DNA from: an uncultured Ruminococcus sp.
GTDB lineage: Bacteria; Bacillota; Clostridia; Oscillospirales; Ruminococcaceae
Assembly (NCBI GenBank): GCA_900541495.1
Contig: UQKC01000021.1
Location: 1 to 37,215, forward strand
Direction of reading: 5' to 3'
Length of the DNA: 37,215 nt
The notes under the pieces were generated by a model, which was not told the DNA's origin, did no database searches, and saw only the letters and a program-made list of their open reading frames with translations. A program made the translations under genes and the position numbers. Below are positions 16,991 through 24,915 of the stretch, one piece after another; within the stretch, counting starts at the first letter, position 1, and each line of letters opens with the position of its first letter.

Positions 16991-19438
16991 TTAAATGCTT
17001 ATATCTCCGTTTATATCAATGTATGCTCTGACATTTGCAAATTCGCGAAGCCTTGAACAGCTTTTATAGACATCACCGATAAAGCTTCGGAAAACTGTGT
17101 TGTTTTTACATTTTATAATAATTCTGTATCTATATCTGCCGTTCAGCTTTTCGTATGTACAGCGCGACGGACCAAGAACAACAAGGGGTATATGGATATT
17201 TTCCTTGTCTATCTTTTCCTTTAGTTTATGCATAAAGCAGAACGATGCCGTCTGCGCACAACTGTCAATTTCAGATGAAAGTTCAATAAGGCAGGTATCG
17301 CAGAATGGCGGATAGAGCAGCGTTTTTCGCATTTCTATCTCCTGACGATAGAATTCCTCATAATCCTGCTTTGCCGCGAGGTTTATAACATAATGCTGGG
17401 GAACGAATGTCTGGATATAAGCTCGGCCCTGCTTTTCACCTCTGCCGCATCGTCCTACTACCTGAGTCAAAAGCGAAAAAGTCCGCTCATAGCTTCGGAA
17501 ATCGCCGGAAAACAACGCCTTATCTATCGAAACAACGCCTACAAGAGTAACATTCGGGAAATCAAGACCCTTTGCTATCATTTGAGTGCCAAGCATAATG
17601 TCATACTCGCCGTTTTCAAACGCACGGAAGTTTTTTTCGTACGCCGTTCGTGAATATGTCGTGTCAGCATCCATACGCAAAAGCCTTGCATTCGGAAAAA
17701 GCTTTGCAACTTCGTCTTCGACTTTCTGAGTGCCAAATCCCGTCTGCTTTATGTGATTCTTGCCGCAGTTCGGACAGACCGTTATCATATTTTCAATATG
17801 TCCGCAATAATGGCATACAAGCATATTGTTGACCTTGTGATAAGTCAGCGGAACACTGCAGTTCGGACAAGTAACGGTCTGCTTGCAATCGCAGCAGCTT
17901 ATAAAAGTATGATAACCTCTTCGGTTGAGAAGAAGAATGCTCTGTTCTCCCCTGTCAAGATTTATCGAAAGCTCATCAACGAGCCGTTCAGACAAGATCG
18001 CTGAACTATCATAGAATCCCTCTGTCGCAAGGTCAATTATCTCAACATCGGGAAGCTTATTTTGAGAATAACGCTGTTTCATCGTAAAAAGTTTATATCT
18101 ACCCGTTTGAGCGTAATAAAAACTTTCTATCGACGGTGTAGCCGAAGCCATAAGAAGCAACGCGTTATGCGTCACACACCGCTTTTTTGCAATATCCTTC
18201 GCATTATAACGCGGTGAAGATTCGGATTTATAGGTTTGTTCTCCCTCTTCGTCCATAATTATAAGCCCGATATTATCAAGATGCGCAAAAACAGCGCTTC
18301 GTGTACCGACAACGATACGCGCCTTGCCTGCTTTTACACGCTTGAACTCATCGAGCCTTTGCGTCAGCGAAAGATTGCTGTGCATAACGGAAACTTTGTT
18401 TCCGAAAAGCCCCTGAAATTTTCTTACTACCTGAGGCGTGAGTGAAATTTCGGGAATGAGCATTATTACATTTTGCCCTTTGTCAAGGACATACTGAATA
18501 AGCTTTATGAATACAGAGGTCTTTCCGCTGCCCGTCACTCCATAAAGAAGTGCCGCCTCGGGTTTTCCCTCATCTATAAGGGCAGAAATCCCGTCAAACG
18601 CTTTCTTCTGTTCATCGGAAAGAACGATATCGCTTACCTTTTCGGTTATATCAACAACAGGGTCGCTGATATACTCATTTTCAAAGGCCTCAACGATGTG
18701 ATTTTTCTTCAAAGTCGAGATAACACTCGCCGAAACTCCGCAGATATACGAAATTTCCTTTATCGAAGCCGCGCCACAGCCCTCAAGAAGTTCAACTACT
18801 GCTCTTCCCTTTTCTGAAACGTTAAAAGCACTGCTTTCGGCAAGATATTCTTCGGAAAGACGAAGCATTTTTATAGTATCGTCCTTCTTGCGGCGTTTTA
18901 TATCATCATTTTCGACAAGAAAACCTTTATCGACAAGTTCAGCTATATCCGCGCCCTTGGCATTTTCGATAGTTGATACATCTTCGCAGAAATTCTTCCA
19001 AACTTTCTTTGCACTGTCTGAAAGAATCTCTTCTGACGGAAGCTCTCCGCCCGCCGTAACGTATCTTTCCGTATAATCCACGTTAAGTCCTATCGGAATA
19101 AGCGCCCGAAATGCTTCAAAATATGTGCAGAGTGTTGTTTCGCGCAACCACATCATAAGTTCAAGCATTTCGTCATTCAGCGGCGGTTCTTTATCCACCA
19201 CCGAACGTATCGGCTTGAAATCCGACATTTTTTCTTCGGGCAAAAGCTCTGCCGCGAGGTCAAGGCGAACAACAACGCCTATTCTTTTGCGGTTGCCTTT
19301 CCCGAAAGGAACAATAACTCTGCACCCCGGACGAACGATCTCTTCAAGCTCGGTCGGAACTATATATTTGTACCGTCTGTCGAAATACAGCGATGTATTG
19401 CTTACCGCGACAGCGGCAATATATTTCTCACAAGCCAA
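16991..19438 (-). CDS. priA: Primosomal replication-restart helicase PriA, unusual motif II
   Basis: PriA reloads the replicative helicase at stalled forks. The roughly 815-residue protein has an N-terminal DNA-binding domain (about 1-110), a winged-helix region, and the helicase core with motif I GVTGSGKT near 300-307 and motif II near 396-399. A zinc region with eight cysteines lies between about 515 and 560, then the second helicase lobe. Motif II reads DEEG, where PriA proteins normally have DEEH. The start is probably the TTG at 19438, 8 bases after GGAGG; the upstream TTG at 19444 is only 2 bases from it. It follows rpoZ directly; Bacillus has coaBC between them, absent here. Confidence 0.94.
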   Translation of the reverse strand: MACEKYIAAVAVSNTSLYFDRRYKYIVPTELEEIVRPGCRVIVPFGKGNRKRIGVVVRLDLAAELLPEEKMSDFKPIRSVVDKEPPLNDEMLELMMWLRETTLCTYFEAFRALIPIGLNVDYTERYVTAGGELPSEEILSDSAKKVWKNFCEDVSTIENAKGADIAELVDKGFLVENDDIKRRKKDDTIKMLRLSEEYLAESSAFNVSEKGRAVVELLEGCGAASIKEISYICGVSASVISTLKKNHIVEAFENEYISDPVVDITEKVSDIVLSDEQKKAFDGISALIDEGKPEAALLYGVTGSGKTSVFIKLIQYVLDKGQNVIMLIPEISLTPQVVRKFQGLFGNKVSVMHSNLSLTQRLDEFKRVKAGKARIVVGTRSAVFAHLDNIGLIIMDEEGEQTYKSESSPRYNAKDIAKKRCVTHNALLLMASATPSIESFYYAQTGRYKLFTMKQRYSQNKLPDVEIIDLATEGFYDSSAILSERLVDELSINLDRGEQSILLLNRRGYHTFISCCDCKQTVTCPNCSVPLTYHKVNNMLVCHYCGHIENMITVCPNCGKNHIKQTGFGTQKVEDEVAKLFPNARLLRMDADTTYSRTAYEKNFRAFENGEYDIMLGTQMIAKGLDFPNVTLVGVVSIDKALFSGDFRSYERTFSLLTQVVGRCGRGEKQGRAYIQTFVPQHYVINLAAKQDYEEFYRQEIEMRKTLLYPPFCDTCLIELSSEIDSCAQTASFCFMHKLKEKIDKENIHIPLVVLGPSRCTYEKLNGRYRYRIIIKCKNNTVFRSFIGDVYKSCSRLREFANVRAYIDINGDISI

Positions 19439-19456
19439 GCTCAATCCCTCCGAGTA

Positions 19457-19678
19457 TTAGTCTTTTGTAGCAGGAGATTTCAAAGAAGGGTCTTCAACAA
19501 TGTAATACTTTCTTGCAGCGAACTCTTCAACAGCTGTCTTTACAGGCTTCTGTTCAAGTATCTGCTTGTTTTCGTAAAGCTCGTCAGAGATCTCTCTTGC
19601 GCGCTTTGCTACGGCGATAACCACAGAATAGTAGCTTTCACCCTTTGTTGCGATCTGTGAAATAGTTGGTCTAAGCAT
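19457..19678 (-). CDS. rpoZ: RNA polymerase omega subunit RpoZ
   Basis: Omega is the small RNA polymerase subunit that helps assemble the beta-prime chain. The 73-residue protein has the omega core (KGESYYSVVIAVAKRAREI) in which the lysine and the AKRAREI helix are the conserved part, and a C-terminal helix with EEFAARKYYI. The start at 19678 is set by GAGGTG about 7 bases upstream. It overlaps the end of gmk by 8 bases (ATGCTTAG). The neighbourhood gmk-rpoZ is conserved very widely. Confidence 0.93.
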   Translation of the reverse strand: MLRPTISQIATKGESYYSVVIAVAKRAREISDELYENKQILEQKPVKTAVEEFAARKYYIVEDPSLKSPATKD

Positions 19679-20276
19679 TTTCAAGCACCTCATCAATTAA
19701 ATATTCTGAATTTTCTTTTTTAAGCTTTTGTGAATTGATTATAGAAAGCAGGTCAGAAACAGCAATTTCCAACTCGCCGTTTATCATAACATAATCGTAG
19801 TTTACAGCCTTGCGTATTTCGCCTGCTGCTTCTCCGATACGCTTTTCAATGACTTCTTCGGTTTCTGTACCGCGTTTGTGAAGTCTTCTGCGAAGTTCTT
19901 TGAGCGACGGAGGAAGAATGAAAACCGAAACGGCCTCAGGACATTTTTCCATTACTTTCAAAGCACCCTGAACTTCTATCTCAAGAATGACGTTCTTGCC
20001 TTCAGCAAGCATATCTTCGACCGGTTTTTTCGGTGTACCATAATAATTTCCGCAGTAGTTTGCGTATTCAAGCATACCGCCATTTTCGATAAGCTTTTCA
20101 AACTCATCCTTGGAAAGAAAATGATAATTCACGCCATTGACTTCGCCCGGACGAGGAGCTCTTGTTGTTGCCGAAACGGAATAATAAACATTGTCCTGCT
20201 TTAAAATTTCAGCAAGGACAGTTCCCTTTCCGCAGCCGGACGGTCCTGAAACAATAAATAATGTACCCTTACTCAT
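19671..20276 (-). CDS. gmk: Guanylate kinase Gmk
   Basis: Gmk converts GMP (and dGMP) to GDP with ATP. The P-loop GPSGCGKGT is at residues 11-19, followed by the GMP-binding region (SATTRAPRPGEVNGVNYHF) and the YGTPKKPVE segment. At 201 residues it has normal length. I chose the second of two adjacent ATGs (20276), 7 bases after GAGGTG. The start overlaps the remA stop by 8 bases (ATGAGTAA). A longer frame reaching 20315 runs back into remA and is not supported. Confidence 0.95.
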   Translation of the reverse strand: MSKGTLFIVSGPSGCGKGTVLAEILKQDNVYYSVSATTRAPRPGEVNGVNYHFLSKDEFEKLIENGGMLEYANYCGNYYGTPKKPVEDMLAEGKNVILEIEVQGALKVMEKCPEAVSVFILPPSLKELRRRLHKRGTETEEVIEKRIGEAAGEIRKAVNYDYVMINGELEIAVSDLLSIINSQKLKKENSEYLIDEVLENA

Positions 20277-20526
20277 CATCGTCCACCTCATCATCATTGT
20301 CAAGTCTACCTGCAACAGTTTCAGGCTGTACGGCAGAAAGGATCACATGGTCGCTGTCCATAATGATGACAGCTCTGGTTCTTCTGCCATAAGTTGCATC
20401 AATGAGCATTCCCTTGTCTTTCGCGTCCTGAATGATTCGTTTTATCGGAGCCGACTCGGGACTTACGATCGTTATAAGTCGGCTTGCGGAAATCATATTT
20501 CCAAAGCCAATATTGATAAGCTTCAT
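20269..20526 (-). CDS. remA: RemA-family DNA-binding regulator (DUF370)
   Basis: In Bacillus, RemA is an oligomeric DNA-binding protein that activates biofilm matrix and osmoprotection genes. The 85-residue protein matches this family from MKLINIGFGNMISASRLI through the DATYGRRTRAVIIMDS segment; the arginines in GRRTR are thought to contact DNA. It ends in an acidic tail (residues 75-85) longer than in some members. GGGAGAG lies 7 bases before the ATG. The yicC-remA-gmk order equals that of Bacillus. Its targets in this organism are unknown. Confidence 0.92.
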   Translation of the reverse strand: MKLINIGFGNMISASRLITIVSPESAPIKRIIQDAKDKGMLIDATYGRRTRAVIIMDSDHVILSAVQPETVAGRLDNDDEVDDDE

Positions 20527-20544
20527 AGCGCTCTCCCATTAAAT

Positions 20545-21423
20545 TTATTCGATGTTCTGAACCTGTTCGCGAATCTTTTCAATCTCGGATTTCAAGTCAA
20601 CGACTACCTTTGTGATCTCAATATCCTGACATTTTGAGCCGATAGTGTTTGCTTCGCGGTTGAATTCCTGAATAAGAAAATCAAGCTTTCTGCCGACAGC
20701 TTCATTCATCGAAAGCATTTCTCTGCACTGATTTATATGGCTGCGCAGACGAACGGTTTCTTCATCGACAGCTGTCTTTTCGGAGAAGATAGCAGCCTCG
20801 GTAAGAATCCTCTGCTCGTCAACATTTGTATCCTTAAGCACCTCCGAAATTTTATCGAAAAGCTTTTTGCGATACTTTTCAGTGGTTTCGGGTGACTTCT
20901 TCTCTATTTTTTCCACAAGTTCAGTGATATAATCAAGTCTTGAAAGAATATCTTCGCGCATCTTCTCGCCCTCAGCTTCGCGCATAGCAATAAATCTTTC
21001 AAGAGCCTTTTCAGCGACCGACTTTACCTCATTCCAAACAGTTTCTTCGTCCTCTTCTATCTTTTTTACATCAAAAATATCAGGCAGACGCATAATCCTT
21101 GAAAGCGTAAGGTCATCTTCAAGTCCAAGTTCTTCATTTGCACTTCTTAAAGCTGTTATATAGCCCTTGGCAACTTCTGAATTTACCTCAATCTTTTCAT
21201 CACTGACACCGTCAGATTGAATGGAAACGCCAACATCTATCTTACCTCTCGAAACCTTTCCCTGAATGAACGATTTAAGCTTTTCATCGAGGTATCCGCA
21301 GCTTCTTGGAACTCTTGACGAGAATTCATAGTATCTGTGATTGACAGATTTGATCTCAACAATGATAGTTTTACCGTACACGGATTCAAGGCATCTTCCG
21401 AAGCCTGTCATGCTTTTTATCAC
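20545..21423 (-). CDS. yicC: YicC/YloC-family endoribonuclease
   Basis: This 292-residue protein begins MIKSMTGFGR, the family hallmark, and ends with the conserved NREANTIGSKCQD and V-x-LKSEIEKIREQVQN segments. YicC of E. coli and YloC of Bacillus are metal-dependent endoribonucleases. The middle is a long helical region. The start is a GTG at 21423 with GGTGA just upstream; the family start makes this more likely than the internal ATG four codons later. It is the first gene of the long operon and lies about 70 bases after its promoter. Confidence 0.93.
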   Translation of the reverse strand: MIKSMTGFGRCLESVYGKTIIVEIKSVNHRYYEFSSRVPRSCGYLDEKLKSFIQGKVSRGKIDVGVSIQSDGVSDEKIEVNSEVAKGYITALRSANEELGLEDDLTLSRIMRLPDIFDVKKIEEDEETVWNEVKSVAEKALERFIAMREAEGEKMREDILSRLDYITELVEKIEKKSPETTEKYRKKLFDKISEVLKDTNVDEQRILTEAAIFSEKTAVDEETVRLRSHINQCREMLSMNEAVGRKLDFLIQEFNREANTIGSKCQDIEITKVVVDLKSEIEKIREQVQNIE

Positions 21424-21491
21424 AAAATCACCGCTTTATCCATAATATGTTTGCTGAAATAACACTTTGTCCTTAATCAGCTTTTCATATC

Positions 21492-21520
21492 ATTATAACA
21501 TATTTTCGGCTCAAAATCAA
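21492..21520 (-). promoter_or_regulatory. Promoter of the yicC-spoVM operon
   Basis: On the minus strand TTGATT (21515-21520) and TATAAT (21492-21497) are separated by exactly 17 bases. No equally good promoter was seen by eye within the following 14 kb, where gene gaps are mostly below 40 bases. Confidence 0.8.
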
Positions 21521-21532
21521 GTAGTACAGAAC

Positions 21533-21561
21533 AAAAAAGAGCCGATTTCTCGACTCTTTTT
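21533..21561 (-). terminator. Terminator after the carboxyltransferase operon
   Basis: The stem GAGCCGA/TCGACTC, with one C-A mismatch, encloses TTTC. It is flanked by A6 on the left and T5 on the right, so it can work on both strands. On the minus strand it ends the 24799-21581 operon just before the yicC promoter. Confidence 0.75.
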
Positions 21562-21580
21562 GTAAATGTCATTTGTTAGA

Positions 21581-22975
21581 TCAAACCGGGTGAACCTTGG
21601 AAGCTGCATCAGCATGTCCGTCAATGCCGTACTTTGCGTTTCTTCTTGCTTCAAAGAACTTAGGTGCAACCTTCGGGAACATTGCGTATGTGAGAACATC
21701 TTCTTCCTGTTCGATCCATTCTGCGCACTCTTCACGGAGTTTATCAAGCTCAGGTTCGAGGAGGTCAGCAGGACGGCAGGTAATAGCTTCTTCGCCCTTG
21801 AGGATCTTGTCCTGGAATTCCTTAGAAATAGCAACAGGAGTTTTGCCGTATTCACCCTTAACAAGGCCCTTAAATTCCTTAGTAACTGTCTTGTAGCGTT
21901 CGCCATTGATAACATTGAATACAGCCTGTGTACCAACGATCTGGGATGTAGGAGTTACAAGAGGAGGCATACCGGAATCAGCACGAACCTTAGGAACTTC
22001 CTTAAGAACTTCAACAAACTGATCTTCCTTGCCAGCCTGCTTGAGCTGTGAAAGAAGGTTGGAGAGCATTCCTCCGGGAACCTGATACATAAGAGCGTTT
22101 GTATCTGTAGCAAGCATCTTAGGATCAAGAAGTCCACTGTCGATATACTTCTTACGGAGTGTCATGAAGTAATCTCTGATCTCGTTGAGGAGAACAAGGT
22201 CAAGACCGGTATCGTACTCTGTACCCTGAAGTGCAGCAACCATAGATTCAGTTGGAGCATGGGAAGTACCGAGTGCGAGAGGTGACATACTTGTATCGAT
22301 CATATCAAGTCCGTTTTCAATACCCTTTAAGAGGCACATGGAAGCAAGACCTGATGTGTAGTGTGTGTGAAGCTGTACAGGAATATCAACAGCTTCCTTA
22401 ACAGCCTTAACGAGGGAAACTGTACGGTAAGGTGTAAGAAGAGCAGCCATATCCTTGATGCAGATAGAATCAGCACCCTCAGCTTCGCACTGCTTAGCAT
22501 AGTTAGCATAGTATTCATCTGTGAATACATCACCAACTGTGAAAGACATTGCTACCTGAGCATGAGCGCCTTCCTTCTTAGCTGCATGAATAGCAGTCTT
22601 AAGGTTTCTGATATCGTTGAGAGCATCGAAAATTCTGATGATATCGATACCGTTTGCAACAGACTTCTGTACAAAATATTCGAGTACATCGTCAGCATAG
22701 TGACGGTAGCCGAGCATATTCTGTCCTCTGAAAAGCATCTGGAGCTTAGTGTTGGGCATCTCCTTGCGGATCGTGCGGAGTCTGTCCCAAGGATCTTCAT
22801 TAAGGAAACGGATGCAAGCATCGAATGTAGCTCCGCCCCAAACCTCTGCGGAATAGAAACCTACCTTGTCCATTTTCGAAAGAATAGGAAGCATATCGCT
22901 TAAAGGCATACGGGTTGCGATAAGCGACTGGTGTGCGTCACGAAGGACGGTTTCCGTAACTTTAATCTTAGCCAT
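21581..22975 (-). CDS. oadA: Oxaloacetate decarboxylase alpha / transcarboxylase 5S-type subunit
   Basis: This 464-residue TIM-barrel carboxyltransferase moves CO2 between biotin and pyruvate/oxaloacetate. It begins with VTETVLRDAHQSL, where D13 is a metal ligand. It has the carboxylated lysine region CIKDMAALL (K173) and the metal histidines HTH (H202, H204), followed by a C-terminal helical region. There is no attached biotin domain; the biotin protein is the next gene upstream. Such a subunit could belong to a Na+-pumping decarboxylase, a pyruvate carboxylase B chain or a methylmalonyl-CoA:pyruvate transcarboxylase. The company of a 12S-like and a 1.3S-like gene, without a membrane subunit, favours the last. 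An AAAGGT site about 10 bases before the ATG is modest. Confidence 0.88.
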   Translation of the reverse strand: MAKIKVTETVLRDAHQSLIATRMPLSDMLPILSKMDKVGFYSAEVWGGATFDACIRFLNEDPWDRLRTIRKEMPNTKLQMLFRGQNMLGYRHYADDVLEYFVQKSVANGIDIIRIFDALNDIRNLKTAIHAAKKEGAHAQVAMSFTVGDVFTDEYYANYAKQCEAEGADSICIKDMAALLTPYRTVSLVKAVKEAVDIPVQLHTHYTSGLASMCLLKGIENGLDMIDTSMSPLALGTSHAPTESMVAALQGTEYDTGLDLVLLNEIRDYFMTLRKKYIDSGLLDPKMLATDTNALMYQVPGGMLSNLLSQLKQAGKEDQFVEVLKEVPKVRADSGMPPLVTPTSQIVGTQAVFNVINGERYKTVTKEFKGLVKGEYGKTPVAISKEFQDKILKGEEAITCRPADLLEPELDKLREECAEWIEQEEDVLTYAMFPKVAPKFFEARRNAKYGIDGHADAASKVHPV

Positions 22976-23000
22976 AATTTATATCAACCTTTCACAAAAC

Positions 23001-23366
23001 TTATGCAATTGTAAGGATAACATCGCCTGTCTGAACGGAATCGCCCTTCTTAGCGTTGATAGCAACGACCTTACCGCTCTTAGCAGCAGGGATATCATTT
23101 TCCATCTTCATAGCTTCGAGAACAGCAACCGGCTGACCCTCCTTAACTTCTGTACCTACAGATACCTTGATATCAAGGATAGTTCCGGGCATTGGAGCTG
23201 TTACAGGTTCGCCGCCTGCAGGAGCAGCAGGTGCAGGAGCTGCAGCAGGAGCGGGTGCAGCGGCAGGAGCAGCAACGGGTGCTGCAACAGGAGCAGCGCC
23301 GCCTGTTGTTTCTTCAACTGCTACGTCATAAGCTTTGCCATTTACAGTAATATTAAATCTTTTCAT
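23001..23366 (-). CDS. Biotin carboxyl carrier protein (1.3S-type)
   Basis: The 121-residue protein has a short N-terminal region (1-22), a flexible Ala/Pro linker (about 24-52) and a C-terminal biotinyl domain with the biotin site EAMKMEN, K87 being the biotinylated lysine. The layout is that of the small biotin subunit of transcarboxylase or of methylmalonyl-CoA/oxaloacetate decarboxylases. GGAG lies 10 bases before the ATG. It sits between the two carboxyltransferase genes, so its biotin would shuttle carboxyl groups between them. Biotinylation requires a BirA ligase encoded elsewhere. Confidence 0.92.
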   Translation of the reverse strand: MKRFNITVNGKAYDVAVEETTGGAAPVAAPVAAPAAAPAPAAAPAPAAPAGGEPVTAPMPGTILDIKVSVGTEVKEGQPVAVLEAMKMENDIPAAKSGKVVAINAKKGDSVQTGDVILTIA

Positions 23367-23395
23367 TATGTATTAACTCCATTCAATTTATTTTT

Positions 23396-23409
23396 GACAG
23401 AAAACTGTC
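23396..23409. repeat. Short dyad between the carboxyltransferase and biotin genes
   Basis: GACAG and CTGTC form a 5-bp inverted repeat around AAAA in the 77-base gap between the 12S-like gene and the biotin carrier gene. It is too short and lacks a proper U run for a terminator; it may be chance or an mRNA-processing hairpin. Confidence 0.25.
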
Positions 23410-23443
23410 GGATAAACATTCTTTCAGGAAAACAAATGATACC

Positions 23444-24799
23444 TTAGAAAGGCATATTGCTGTGCTTCTTAGGAAGACGCTTGTTAAGACGCTTGCCTGC
23501 CATGAGCTCGAGAACAGACTGAACCTTAACTCTTGCTTCATCGGAAGTGATAACTGCATCAACGCAGCCCTTTTCAGCAGCAGCAAAAGCAGAAGCTTCG
23601 TTCTCTGCATATTCAGCAGCGATCTTGTTTCTTTCAGCCTTAACATCAGCTGCGCCCTTGAGCTTATCGTGATAGAGGAACTCAGCAGCAGTAACGGGAG
23701 CAACAGGAGAAATAACAGCATTAGGATAAGCAAATGTCATATCAGCATTAGCTGTTCCGAGCGCTACCATCGCAGAACCGATAGCGTTGCCTGTAACAAC
23801 GGAAACCTTAACTGTAGTTGCTTCAGCATATGCGTTTGCAAGCTTAGCAAGATCACGAATATTGTCGTTATTTTCAAAGCCCTCTGTATCGATAACAGTA
23901 ACAACAGGGATAGAGAAAGCATCGCAGGTTCTTACGAAACGAGCAAGCTTGGAGCTGTCATCGGAAGTGAGCTTATCAGCTGTCTTATTTGTTGCGGCAA
24001 TACCAACAACAGAACCACCGAGAGTTGCAAGAGCTGTGTAAGAAGCCTTACCGAACTCCTTGGAAAGTTCAATAACGCTTCCCTCGTCTGCGAGAGCCTC
24101 AGCTACATCGGAAGCCTTGCCGTCTGCAGCCTTTGCAGGAGCGGTAAATTCAAATTCAGGAGCAACTGCGAGGTTGTTTGCAGGGAGAAGAGAAAGGATA
24201 TCTCTTGCGCTCTTTACAGCCGCAGCATCGTCTTTGGCAAGCACGGAAACACCGCCGAGCTTTGCAGCATCAGCACCGTTCTTGCCCTCACCTGCTGTGA
24301 GATAGATAGCGCTGTCTTCTGTAGCAACAACGAAATCGGAAGATGCAGCAATAAGAGCCGCACTGCCTACGCAAGTGCCTGCGATAACAGCGATCTGGGG
24401 AACAACGCCCGAAAGATTGTTTGTATATGCGAGGATCTCGCTGTAAGAAGCGATAGCGTCAGCGCCATCGGTAACTACAGCACCGTTGGAATCAAAAATT
24501 CCAACAACGGGAACACCATTTCTTGATGCGAGTTCATAAACCTTGCAGATCTTAGCTGCAACAGCCTTTGTAACAGCACCGTTGTTAACGCTCTTATCCT
24601 GTGAAAAAGCGTATACAGGGCTTCCGTCTACATAGCCGTATGCAGTTACAACAGCTGCATCTTCAGCCTTTACAGCGGAATTGATCTCGGTATAAACACC
24701 GTCATCGAATAAATCAGTAAGTCTTTCTTTTGCCTTTGTCGAAGCCGCTGCGTTGTTTTTGTAGTCAGCGAGCTTGGTTTTCTGGCTTTCAGTCAACAT
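23444..24799 (-). CDS. Divergent acyl-CoA carboxyltransferase (12S / MmdA-like)
   Basis: This 451-residue protein has the two crotonase-like halves of AccD/PccB/MmdA carboxyltransferases. Recognisable parts are KAKERLTDLFDDG, GYVDGSPVYAFSQD, KICKVYELASRNGVPVVGI, SGVVPQIAVIAG and RFVRTCDAFSIPVVTVIDT. Several usually fixed places differ. The first glycine-rich loop reads GTCVGSA where GPCAGGA is common, GARIQEG is GAVVTDG, DTPGF is DTEGF, and the second loop reads TGNAIGSA. It is also shorter than typical (about 510). These changes could alter acyl-CoA choice or catalysis. It is first in the operon, with GGAGG before the ATG at 24799 and a strong promoter upstream. Methylmalonyl-CoA is the likely partner by analogy, but this is inference. 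Confidence 0.8.
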   Translation of the reverse strand: MLTESQKTKLADYKNNAAASTKAKERLTDLFDDGVYTEINSAVKAEDAAVVTAYGYVDGSPVYAFSQDKSVNNGAVTKAVAAKICKVYELASRNGVPVVGIFDSNGAVVTDGADAIASYSEILAYTNNLSGVVPQIAVIAGTCVGSAALIAASSDFVVATEDSAIYLTAGEGKNGADAAKLGGVSVLAKDDAAAVKSARDILSLLPANNLAVAPEFEFTAPAKAADGKASDVAEALADEGSVIELSKEFGKASYTALATLGGSVVGIAATNKTADKLTSDDSSKLARFVRTCDAFSIPVVTVIDTEGFENNDNIRDLAKLANAYAEATTVKVSVVTGNAIGSAMVALGTANADMTFAYPNAVISPVAPVTAAEFLYHDKLKGAADVKAERNKIAAEYAENEASAFAAAEKGCVDAVITSDEARVKVQSVLELMAGKRLNKRLPKKHSNMPF

Positions 24800-24840
24800 A
24801 AACGTTCCTCCGTTCAATACTTAAAATTAAACCATTATAT

Positions 24841-24869
24841 ATTATACATCATTTAAACTTGGTTGGCAA
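24841..24869 (-). promoter_or_regulatory. Promoter of the carboxyltransferase operon
   Basis: On the minus strand TTGCCA (24864-24869) and TATAAT (24841-24846) are separated by 17 bases, 42 bases before the start codon. It lies in the AT-rich gap between rluB and the carboxyltransferase gene. I see no clear terminator for rluB there. Confidence 0.8.
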
Positions 24870-24915
24870 GATTAAATTCATTATATTTTCAATTTGTTCA
24901 TATATTGTAACATTT

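Noticed and set aside
22361..22903. 180-codon + strand frame opposite oadA
   Set aside because: Antisense to a strongly conserved gene; no start signal and no recognisable product.
23462..24526. Long (354-codon) open frame on the + strand opposite the carboxyltransferase gene
   Set aside because: It is wholly antisense to a well-supported gene, has a low-complexity Ser/Cys/Asn-rich product and no ribosome binding site. Codon bias of the real gene explains the open frame.
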